Positions 1 to 5,694 of a stretch of DNA of 5,694 bases are shown here, one piece after another (the first letter of the stretch is position 1; every line of letters starts with the position of its first letter). The translations under genes were made by a program, and so were the position numbers. This stretch comes from Clostridia bacterium (lineage in GTDB: Bacteria > Bacillota > Clostridia > Oscillospirales > CAG-272). Below the pieces are notes generated by a model that saw only the letters and a program-made list of their open reading frames with translations, was not told the DNA's origin and did not search any database. The stretch covers positions 1 to 5,694 of the forward strand of contig JAFQUL010000191.1 of assembly GCA_017408535.1 (NCBI GenBank), written 5' to 3'.

Positions 1-351
1 ATTCCCGAGCTCAACGGTAAGCTCATCGGTTCCGCTCAGCGTGTTCCCACCTGCACCGGTTCTACCACTATTCTCGTTGCAGTTGTTAAGGGCGCTAACG
101 TAACTAAGGAAGGCATCAACGCTGCTATGAAGGCTGCTTCTTCCGCATCCTTCGGTTACACCGAGGAAGAGCTCGTTTCCTCCGATATCATCGGTATCAC
201 CTACGGTTCTCTCTTCGATGCTACCCAGACCATGGTTGCTAAGATCGATGACGACACCTATCAGGTACAGGTTGTTTCTTGGTACGACAACGAGAACTCC
301 TACACCAGCCAGATGGTTCGTACCATCAAGTACTTCGCAGAGCTCAACTAA
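1..351 (+). CDS. gap: Glyceraldehyde-3-phosphate dehydrogenase, C-terminal part (5' end outside the window)
   Basis: This is the C-terminal 116 residues of the glycolytic enzyme that oxidises glyceraldehyde 3-phosphate with NAD+ and phosphate to 1,3-bisphosphoglycerate in the cytoplasm. The frame is open from base 1 and ends at TAA 349-351. Visible family motifs are the RVPT stretch (fragment residues 14-17, the phosphate-binding Arg in known GAPDHs), GSLFDATQT at 69-77, and SWYDNENSYTSQMV at 93-106, which contains the Asn and Tyr near the nicotinamide. The catalytic Cys and the NAD-binding Rossmann domain lie upstream of the window; about 220 residues should be missing for a usual length near 335-340. 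The first Met inside the fragment (base 127) is internal, not a start. Codons are strongly biased (GGT, GTT, TCC, AAC, ATC), as expected of a highly expressed gene. The sequence resembles clostridial and streptococcal GAPDHs. It converges on nadE and ends in a shared terminator. Confidence 0.97.
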   Translation: MPELNGKLIGSAQRVPTCTGSTTILVAVVKGANVTKEGINAAMKAASSASFGYTEEELVSSDIIGITYGSLFDATQTMVAKIDDDTYQVQVVSWYDNENSYTSQMVRTIKYFAELN

Positions 352-365
352 TTCTGCAAAGACAA

Positions 366-410
366 TAAAAAATCACGGCTGTCTCATTCTTATGAGACAG
401 CCGCTTTTTT
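366..410. terminator. Bidirectional intrinsic terminator between gap and nadE
   Basis: A perfect 12-bp stem (CGGCTGTCTCAT at 376-387 with ATGAGACAGCCG at 392-403) closes on a TCTT loop. On the plus strand it is followed by C and then six T (405-410). On the minus strand it is followed by TGA and then six T (complement of A367-A372). It lies 24 bases after the gap stop and 14 bases after the nadE stop, so it can end both convergent transcripts. Confidence 0.93.
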
Positions 411-417
411 ATTTATC

Positions 418-2316
418 TCAAAGAGTCTTTTCTATCTCCTCAAGCTCTTTCATCCATACGCTTGACACAGCATCACTCGGCATTTTAAGAGCGCCGCGGG
501 GAGAGAGGCATATACTGCCAATCATTGGTCCGTCCGGCAGGCAGGAGCGTTTAAACTGCTGTGCAAAAAATCTTCTGAAAAAGTTCTTCTGCCACTTAAA
601 TATTTCTTCCGCCGGGTATTCACCCTCAAAGGTGTGCAAAGCTATTCTGAAAAGCTTTTTCGGTGCAGTACCGAATCTGAGGAAATGATATATAAAGAAA
701 TCGTGCAGTCGGTAAGGTCCTACGATATTCTCAGTACACTGAGATATCTCACCGTTATTTGCGGGAAGCAGCTCGGGAGAAACGGGTGTGTCAAGAATAT
801 CTCTCAGTATGTCTCCAAGATCTCCCCCACCCTTATCAGCGCAGAAGGCTACGATATGGCGCATAAGAGTCTTTGGGATACCGCCGTTAACGCCGTACAT
901 TGACATATGGTCGCCGTTGTATGTAGCCCATCCCAGAGCCAGCTCTGAAAGGTCCCCGGTTCCCACAAGGATTGCCCCTTCTTTATTTGCAATATCCATA
1001 ACGATCTGCGTGCGCTCTCTTGCCTGAGAGTTTTCGTAGGTGACGTCATGAACGTCCTCGCTGTGTCCGATATCTCTGAAATGTACCCTTACCGCATCAC
1101 CTATAGGTATCTCTCTGTAGCTGACACCCAGGGCATCGCAGAGCTTTTCCGCATTGCTCTTGGTACGTGCGGTGGTACCGAAGCCTGGCATTGAAACAGC
1201 GGTAATATTCTTTCTGTCAAGGCCGAGAAGGTCTGCCGCTCTCACTGTAACAAGCAGAGCAAGGGTAGAATCAAGTCCGCCGGAAACAGCTACCACCGCG
1301 CCCTTTGCACACACGTGGCTGAGTCGCTTTTTAAGACCGTTTGCGGATATGGCGATTATCTCAGCAAAGCGTTCTTCCCTTTCCTCTCTATCATCCGGTA
1401 TAAAGGGAGAGCTGCTGTATTTTCTTGTCAGAACGGTATTATCAAGAGGAAGGTCAAAAGGTACGTCTCTTACATATCCCTCTGTCTGTCTGAATGACCT
1501 GTCACGGCGACGAAGCTCTGTAAGAGTCTTAACGTCAATTTCCGTCACAGTCAGTTCATTACCTGAAAAAGGTCGGCTCTCGCTGAGTACCCTTCCCCTC
1601 TCGGAAATAACAGAATAGCCTGCGTAGCTTCCGTCTGTAGTTGATTCACCCGCTCCGGGACTTGAATAAATATATCCGGAGATATAACGTGACGTAAGGG
1701 CATTGACCCCGTCTCTGATCCTTTTTGCTGAGCCTGCAAGGTATGAGCTGCCGCCGAGACCTGCGATCATCACCGCACCGCCCTCACAAAGCCACGGGAT
1801 ATCTCTGCCGTCTGCACCTACGTCTGCCGCAAAGGAGAACTCGGGGAGCTCGATCAGACGGAATACAAGATCAGTACCGAAGGGTACCGGTACGCCGCAA
1901 ATTTCTGTGAATTCGGGAGATTCCTCTCCGTTTGCAAACCACCTTGCATCCTCTTCTCCGTTCATAATACTCTTTGGAACTATACCGAGTATCTCACCGC
2001 AGGAGAGCACAACTGCACAGTTATAGAGCTTCCCGAGGACCTGCACGGGTGCACCGACAACTGCGGCAGAGCCGGAAAACTCGGTAGCCGCTCTTATTCT
2101 GTTTATCGCTGCAGCAGCAGCACTGATAAGGGTTTCTGTATATAACAGATCACCTACAGTACAACCGGTAACGGAAAGCTCCGGGAATACCGTCAGCTTT
2201 ACGCCAAGGTCGACACTCTTATTAAGCACGCTTATTATGCTGTCGGTGTTATATACTGTATCTGCCACCTTCACCGAGGGGCAGGCAGAAGCTACTTTAA
2301 TAAATCCGTCTTTCAT
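418..2316 (-). CDS. nadE: NAD+ synthetase, two-domain (glutaminase-fused) form with an apparently inactivated glutaminase site
   Basis: This is the last enzyme of NAD synthesis: ATP-dependent amidation of deamido-NAD+, normally with glutamine as nitrogen donor, in the cytoplasm. At 632 residues it is close to the usual size of the glutamine-dependent class. Residues about 5-280 form the nitrilase-like glutaminase domain, and about 310-605 the synthetase domain. The synthetase half looks complete: PP-loop SGGLDS 345-350, TYENSQARERTQ 426-437, GTGDLSELALGW 452-463, YNGDHMSMYG 466-475 and SCLPDGP 591-597. In the glutaminase half Glu46 (FPEL) and Lys115 (VPK) are present, but the motif that carries the nucleophile, usually EICED, reads DVGAD at 165-169, putting Gly167 (codon at 1816-1818, GGT) where Cys is expected. 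The loop after Lys115 is short and lacks the usual LPNY, and the later NLSAS-type loop reads GLGGS. Other cysteines (Cys140, Cys177) sit in different places. The ATG is supported by AGGAGA five bases upstream. alr lies 29 bases upstream, so the two are probably co-transcribed. Family assignment is very sure; loss of glutaminase activity is inferred. Confidence 0.96.
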   Translation of the reverse strand: MKDGFIKVASACPSVKVADTVYNTDSIISVLNKSVDLGVKLTVFPELSVTGCTVGDLLYTETLISAAAAAINRIRAATEFSGSAAVVGAPVQVLGKLYNCAVVLSCGEILGIVPKSIMNGEEDARWFANGEESPEFTEICGVPVPFGTDLVFRLIELPEFSFAADVGADGRDIPWLCEGGAVMIAGLGGSSYLAGSAKRIRDGVNALTSRYISGYIYSSPGAGESTTDGSYAGYSVISERGRVLSESRPFSGNELTVTEIDVKTLTELRRRDRSFRQTEGYVRDVPFDLPLDNTVLTRKYSSSPFIPDDREEREERFAEIIAISANGLKKRLSHVCAKGAVVAVSGGLDSTLALLVTVRAADLLGLDRKNITAVSMPGFGTTARTKSNAEKLCDALGVSYREIPIGDAVRVHFRDIGHSEDVHDVTYENSQARERTQIVMDIANKEGAILVGTGDLSELALGWATYNGDHMSMYGVNGGIPKTLMRHIVAFCADKGGGDLGDILRDILDTPVSPELLPANNGEISQCTENIVGPYRLHDFFIYHFLRFGTAPKKLFRIALHTFEGEYPAEEIFKWQKNFFRRFFAQQFKRSCLPDGPMIGSICLSPRGALKMPSDAVSSVWMKELEEIEKTL

Positions 2317-2321
2317 AATCG

Positions 2322-2327
2322 TCTCCT
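2322..2327 (-). promoter_or_regulatory. Ribosome binding site of nadE
   Basis: The minus strand reads AGGAGA five bases before the ATG at 2316-2314. This fixes the nadE start and lies within the 29-base gap after alr, which agrees with translation from a shared alr-nadE message. Confidence 0.8.
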
Positions 2328-2345
2328 AAAATCAATATCACAGGA

Positions 2346-3521
2346 CTATCTGTCAGCGGCTACAAGCTCGCCGTCAAGCTTATAAATTCTCGGCACTCTT
2401 TTTGTGATGCCGCATACTATCTCGTGTCCGATAGTGCCGATGCTGTCAGCTATATTGTCTGCGGTTATGCCGCACTCATCTTCACGGCCGAAAAGAATTA
2501 CTTCGTCACCTACTGCCACGTCATCCACACCGTCAACACATACCATCATCATGTCCATGCATACTCTTCCGACAATGGGGCATTTTCTGCCTCTTATAAC
2601 TACCTCTCCTTTATTTGAAAGGTCACGTCTGTATCCGTCTGCATATCCTACGCTGAGGGTAGCCACCTTCATTTCTCTGTCGGTAACGTGAGTGTGCCCA
2701 TAGCCGATGCCCTCACCCTTTCCCACGGTATGTACTCTTACCACGCGGGTCTTAAGGGTCATTGTAGGTATATATCCTTCACGATCTATCTCGTCAGATG
2801 CTTTAAGTCCATAGAGCATGATCCCCAGGCGGGCAACGTTGAGACTGCCTCTCGGAGTAGGCTCTGAGATCGCCGCACTATTGTACAGGCTTGCCTTTAT
2901 CTCTCTTCCGATCCGTCTCTCAAGCTCTGCCTTAAAGCTGTAGAAAACATCCTCCTGGCGGTGTGTGGTATCTCTGTTTTTTTCGTCTGCCTTGGCAAAA
3001 TGGCTGAAAATACCTTCTACCGATATATGCCCAAGCTCTGCGGCTCTCACCGCTTCCTCCAGGCCCGCAGGATCTGCGGAAAAGCCAATTCTGCGCATTC
3101 CGCTGTCAAGAGCCAGATAGCAGCTGACCTTATCGCGTCCAAGTGTCTCAGCCGCCTCTGAAAGCATCTCGGCACTTTCATAGGAAAAGACTGTAGGAAG
3201 TATTCCGTCGGCCTCTATCAGCTTATGGTAACAGATAGGTGAGGTATAGCCGAGGATAAGTATGCTCTGCTCTACTCCGGTGGCTCTCAGAGCCAGTGCC
3301 TCATCTGGTGTAGCTACGGCAAAACCGTCTATCACGGCTTTTTTATTCATTAAGCGGACGGTATTTTCAAGTCCGTGTCCGTATGCATCAGCCTTTACCA
3401 CCGCGAGAAGTTCAGTACCCTCACTGAGATGCCGTCTCGCCAGCGTATAGTTATTGACAAGAGCATTTATATCCACCTCTGCCCAGGTTCTTGTTTTGTA
3501 TCTGTCAAAAGAATTATTCAT
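2346..3521 (-). CDS. alr: Alanine racemase (PLP-dependent, fold type III)
   Basis: This enzyme interconverts L- and D-alanine in the cytoplasm and so supplies D-Ala for peptidoglycan. The 391 residues match the usual 360-390. The N-terminal barrel carries the PLP lysine, Lys43, in AVVKADAYGHG (40-50). Other recognisable sites, by comparison with the Geobacillus enzyme, are Arg144 in GMRRIGF, His173 in FSHFAKAD, Arg231 in NVARLGIMLYG, the second catalytic base Tyr293 in VGYADGYRR, and Met322-Asp323 in RVCMDMM. The C-terminal RVPRIY signature is at 375-380. Two reference positions differ: the carbamylated Lys129 equivalent is Ala137 (LALDSGM), and the Tyr354 equivalent that contacts the PLP phosphate is His366 (IGTIGHEI, codon 2424-2426). 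Both catalytic bases are present, so it should be active. The ATG at 3521 gives the normal family N-terminus (RTWAEVDINAL), but no clear Shine-Dalgarno precedes it. A tiny ATG-ATA-TGA frame just upstream overlaps the start. nadE follows 29 bases downstream. ftsH lies upstream on the same strand, but a likely terminator separates it. Confidence 0.97.
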   Translation of the reverse strand: MNNSFDRYKTRTWAEVDINALVNNYTLARRHLSEGTELLAVVKADAYGHGLENTVRLMNKKAVIDGFAVATPDEALALRATGVEQSILILGYTSPICYHKLIEADGILPTVFSYESAEMLSEAAETLGRDKVSCYLALDSGMRRIGFSADPAGLEEAVRAAELGHISVEGIFSHFAKADEKNRDTTHRQEDVFYSFKAELERRIGREIKASLYNSAAISEPTPRGSLNVARLGIMLYGLKASDEIDREGYIPTMTLKTRVVRVHTVGKGEGIGYGHTHVTDREMKVATLSVGYADGYRRDLSNKGEVVIRGRKCPIVGRVCMDMMMVCVDGVDDVAVGDEVILFGREDECGITADNIADSIGTIGHEIVCGITKRVPRIYKLDGELVAADR

Positions 3522-3543
3522 ATCATTCGCCGCTTTTCTGATA

Positions 3544-3549
3544 ATTATA
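3544..3549 (-). promoter_or_regulatory. Possible -10 box of an alr-nadE promoter
   Basis: The minus strand reads TATAAT 22 bases before the alr ATG and just downstream of the palindrome that follows ftsH. That is a sensible place for the alr-nadE promoter. I find no convincing -35 hexamer at 16-18 bases (the sequence there is GC-rich, around AGCCCC) and no TG extension, so the call rests on one hexamer and on position. Confidence 0.35.
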
Positions 3550-3573
3550 TTCGAAATCAGTCACACGGGGCTG

Positions 3574-3610
3574 AAAACGCAGGTCGGGACTGAATATTCA
3601 GTCCCGACCT
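3574..3610 (-). terminator. Probable ftsH terminator: perfect 30-base palindrome
   Basis: Bases 3581-3610 are a perfect inverted repeat (AGGTCGGGACTGAAT and its exact complement, no spacer). As RNA they fold into a 13-bp stem with an ATAT loop. On the minus strand the stem begins 31 bases after the ftsH stop codon and is followed by GCG and four T (3577-3574), a moderate T-run. An intrinsic terminator separating ftsH from alr is the simplest reading. The short T-run makes partial read-through possible, and the exact dyad symmetry leaves a DNA-binding site as a weaker alternative. Confidence 0.72.
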
Positions 3611-3641
3611 TTCTAAACTGTTTTTGTGGTTATTGGGACCC

Positions 3642-5694
3642 TCAGTCCTTTTTATCTTCGCCGGTATCACCGTCAAAGGAAGAATCGTCATCCCCCAGAA
3701 CCTCGCCGATATTGTTACGGCGGCGCTCAAGGTCAGCCGCTTCCTCAGCCTCACGCTCCTCAGTCTCACGCTTGATGCGCTCCTCCTCGTCACGTTTAGC
3801 TTTCTCTTCATTTTCCTTTGCGCTCTTCTCACGGCGCTCCTTGGCCATATTCTCAAGGTCCTCGAAGGAAGGATCACCCTCCATAGCCGCAAGGAACTGA
3901 GCGTCGTCCATAGTCTCATACTTGAGAAGGAACTCTGCAATGAAATGAAGCTTGTCGATATGCTCGTTCAGTACGTCCTTTGCGACCTTATAAGCATTTT
4001 CAACGATAGTCTTGATCTCCTCGTCGATAATAGCCGCAGTCTCCTCGGAATAGTTACGGCTGCTGCTGAAATCACGGCCGAGGAATACCTCGTTGTGTTC
4101 AGAGCCGTAAAGGATGGGACCGAGCTTTTCACTCATACCAAGCTGAGTTACCATATTGCGTGCAATATTGGTGGCACGCTGAATATCGTTGGATGCACCG
4201 CCGGAAACATCACCGAAGATGATGCTCTCAGCCGCTCTGCCCGCAAGGAGCATTGATATCTCTTCCTTGAGACCGTCTCTGTATACACTGTATTTATCCT
4301 CTACGGGAGGAGTAAGGGTATAGCCAAGCGCACGGCCGCTGGGGATAATTGAAATAAGTCTGACAGGATCCTGAGTGGGCATACAGTAAGCGAGGATCGC
4401 ATGACCTGCCTCGTGATAAGCAGTCTTGCGTTTCTCGGCTTCCTTGATCTTAGCAGATTTCTTGGGAGTACCTACCACAACCTTCAGCATAGCTGCCTCG
4501 ATATCGTCCATACCGATGAGAGATTTGTTCTTTCTTGCAGCAAGCAGAGCCGCCTCGTTAAGAAGGTTGGCAAGATCTGCACCGGTAAATCCGACAGTTG
4601 TCTGAGCGATCTTTGAAATATCCACGTCTGCCTCAAAGGGTTTACCTCTGGAGTGTACCTTCAGTATGTCCTCACGGCCTCTGAGATCGGGATAATTAAC
4701 TGTGATCTCACGGTCAAAACGGCCGGGACGGAGAAGTGCCGGGTCAAGGATATCGGGGCGGTTAGTAGCCGCCATAACGATTATACCGTCATTTGAACCA
4801 ACGCCGTCCATCTCACCGAGAAGCTGGTTGAGAGTCTGCTCTCTCTCGTCATGTCCGCCGCCGAGACCGGCACCGCGGTGACGGCCTACAGCGTCTATCT
4901 CATCTATAAAGATGATACTTGCGGGATTCTTCTTTGCGTTCTCAAAAAGATCACGCACACGGGACGCACCCACACCTACGTACATCTCTACAAAGTCAGA
5001 ACCTGAAATGGAATAGAAAGGAACGTCTGCCTCTCCTGCAACAGCCTTTGCAAGGAGGGTCTTACCGGTACCGGGAGGGCCTACAAGCAGAACGCCGTGA
5101 GGAATACGTGCGCCAAGCTTGGTGTATTTGGTAGGATCCTTGAGGAAATCAACGATCTCCTTAAGCTCCTCCTTCTCCTCGTCTGCACCCGCAACATCCT
5201 TGAAATATACCTTTTTCTTCTCGTTTGAGCCAAGCTTTACCTTTGCGTGTCCAAAGGAATTCATCTTGCCGGGACCGCCGCCGGTTGCCTGACGCATAGT
5301 GAATATGAACAGGCCGATGACTACCACAAGAATGATGATATACGGAAGGAATGCGATCCACCATGGAGTGTCCTGAGGCTCTACAAGATCGTATTTTTCA
5401 ATAATACCCTCACTGCGCTGCTGACGGATAACGTCAGCAAGATCCATCCAGAAAAGCTCGAAGTTACGTAGCCTGTAGCTTACTATTCTTTCTGTTCCTC
5501 CCTCTGTTTCGGGTCTGAGGACAAGGGTAATATAGTTCTTGTTGTCAATCTCGAAGGACTTTACCTGTTCTTTTTCAAAATATTCCTCGATCTGGCTGTA
5601 TACAAGCTCTTCCTTCGGCATCTGACCCAGCACGATATACATCGCAACAACGATCACCGCCACAAGAGCGAGGTAAAACAAAATCGACTTAAAA
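3642..5694 (-). CDS. ftsH: ATP-dependent zinc metalloprotease FtsH (extreme N-terminus outside the window)
   Basis: FtsH is a hexameric membrane AAA+ protease that extracts and degrades membrane and regulatory proteins. Numbering here takes the TTG at 5681-5679 as residue 1. The frame stays open upstream of that TTG to the window edge (Phe-Lys-Ser-Ile), in line with the hydrophobic helix, so the TTG is probably an internal Leu and the real start lies beyond base 5694. Order of parts: first membrane helix about 2-19; extracytoplasmic domain about 20-106; second helix 107-129; Walker A GPPGTGKT 201-208; pore loop FVEMYVG 230-236; Walker B IIFIDE 256-261; second region of homology with Arg318 and Arg321; zinc site HEAGH 423-427; third zinc ligand Asp499 in GGASNDI. 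All catalytic elements are intact. After about residue 600 comes a tail of roughly 75 residues, very rich in Glu, Lys and Arg, likely coiled coil, ending in an acidic Asp-rich segment. It stops at TGA 3644-3642. Confidence 0.98.
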   Translation of the reverse strand, partial: FKSILFYLALVAVIVVAMYIVLGQMPKEELVYSQIEEYFEKEQVKSFEIDNKNYITLVLRPETEGGTERIVSYRLRNFELFWMDLADVIRQQRSEGIIEKYDLVEPQDTPWWIAFLPYIIILVVVIGLFIFTMRQATGGGPGKMNSFGHAKVKLGSNEKKKVYFKDVAGADEEKEELKEIVDFLKDPTKYTKLGARIPHGVLLVGPPGTGKTLLAKAVAGEADVPFYSISGSDFVEMYVGVGASRVRDLFENAKKNPASIIFIDEIDAVGRHRGAGLGGGHDEREQTLNQLLGEMDGVGSNDGIIVMAATNRPDILDPALLRPGRFDREITVNYPDLRGREDILKVHSRGKPFEADVDISKIAQTTVGFTGADLANLLNEAALLAARKNKSLIGMDDIEAAMLKVVVGTPKKSAKIKEAEKRKTAYHEAGHAILAYCMPTQDPVRLISIIPSGRALGYTLTPPVEDKYSVYRDGLKEEISMLLAGRAAESIIFGDVSGGASNDIQRATNIARNMVTQLGMSEKLGPILYGSEHNEVFLGRDFSSSRNYSEETAAIIDEEIKTIVENAYKVAKDVLNEHIDKLHFIAEFLLKYETMDDAQFLAAMEGDPSFEDLENMAKERREKSAKENEEKAKRDEEERIKRETEEREAEEAADLERRRNNIGEVLGDDDSSFDGDTGEDKKD

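Noticed and set aside
127..351. A separate small gene starting at the Met at base 127
   Set aside because: The frame is open to base 1 and the upstream residues (IPELNGKL, RVPT) are standard GAPDH sequence, so this Met is internal to gap.
218..688. 156-codon plus-strand open frame spanning the gap end and the nadE end
   Set aside because: It reads out of frame through gap, across the strong terminator hairpin, and into nadE antisense. Its product is low-complexity and unlike any known family.
1154..1618. 154-codon plus-strand open frame
   Set aside because: It lies wholly inside nadE on the opposite strand, shows no recognisable family and no convincing RBS, and its Ser/Arg-rich content is typical of an antisense shadow.
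1785..1787. Cys177 of NadE as a substitute glutaminase nucleophile
   Set aside because: It falls in the segment corresponding to the helix before the GATVI-type strand, about ten residues past the nucleophile position, so it should not align with the triad. Only a structure could fully exclude it.
3624..4256. 210-codon plus-strand open frame that looks like a hydrophobic membrane protein
   Set aside because: It is the antisense of the FtsH protease domain and its charged tail. Complements of Glu, Lys and Arg codons (GAG, GAA, AAG) read as Leu and Phe, which creates the false membrane pattern. The ftsH frame is unmistakable.
1..5694. Accessory or novel system such as a defence island, CRISPR array, IS element or prophage
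   Set aside because: Apart from short gaps (66, 29 and 120 bases) the window is filled by four housekeeping genes, with no repeat array, transposase, integrase or attachment-site signal on either strand.

Overview
The window carries four protein-coding genes, two of them cut by its edges, and no RNA gene, mobile element or CRISPR array that I can see. Protein style points to a low-to-mid GC anaerobic Firmicute, most likely a clostridial gut or rumen bacterium of the Ruminococcus / Oscillospiraceae type: a clostridial/streptococcal-type GAPDH C-terminus, a long two-domain NAD synthetase, and an FtsH with a charged tail. The taxon is an inference from protein resemblance; there is no marker RNA here.

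Layout. Positions 1-351 (+) hold the last 116 residues of glyceraldehyde-3-phosphate dehydrogenase (gap). A strong hairpin with T-runs on both sides (366-410) ends gap and also the convergent gene. Then, all on the minus strand, come nadE (418-2316), alr (2346-3521) and ftsH (3642 to the window edge). Transcription on the minus strand runs ftsH, a perfect 30-base palindrome that probably acts as terminator (3581-3610), a possible alr promoter (TATAAT at 3544-3549), alr, then nadE 29 bases later. alr and nadE therefore look like a two-gene transcription unit. The only non-coding stretches are 352-417, 2317-2345 and 3522-3641; none exceeds 120 bases.

Roles. gap (glycolysis, NAD-dependent), nadE (last step of NAD synthesis), alr (D-alanine for peptidoglycan) and ftsH (membrane ATP-dependent protease) are housekeeping genes. 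The neighbourhood shows no sign of a defence system or other accessory island.

The point most worth a second look is inside nadE. The ATP-dependent synthetase half looks intact, but the glutaminase (nitrilase-fold) half appears to have lost its nucleophile. The expected Glu-Ile-Cys-Glu-Asp motif reads Asp-Val-Gly-Ala-Asp (residues 165-169), and the neighbouring substrate loops are shortened or changed, while the other two catalytic residues (Glu46, Lys115) remain. This suggests an NAD synthetase that uses free ammonia while keeping a vestigial glutaminase domain. A second, smaller oddity is in alr, where two active-site positions differ from the Geobacillus reference enzyme (Tyr354 to His366, and carbamylated Lys129 to Ala137).
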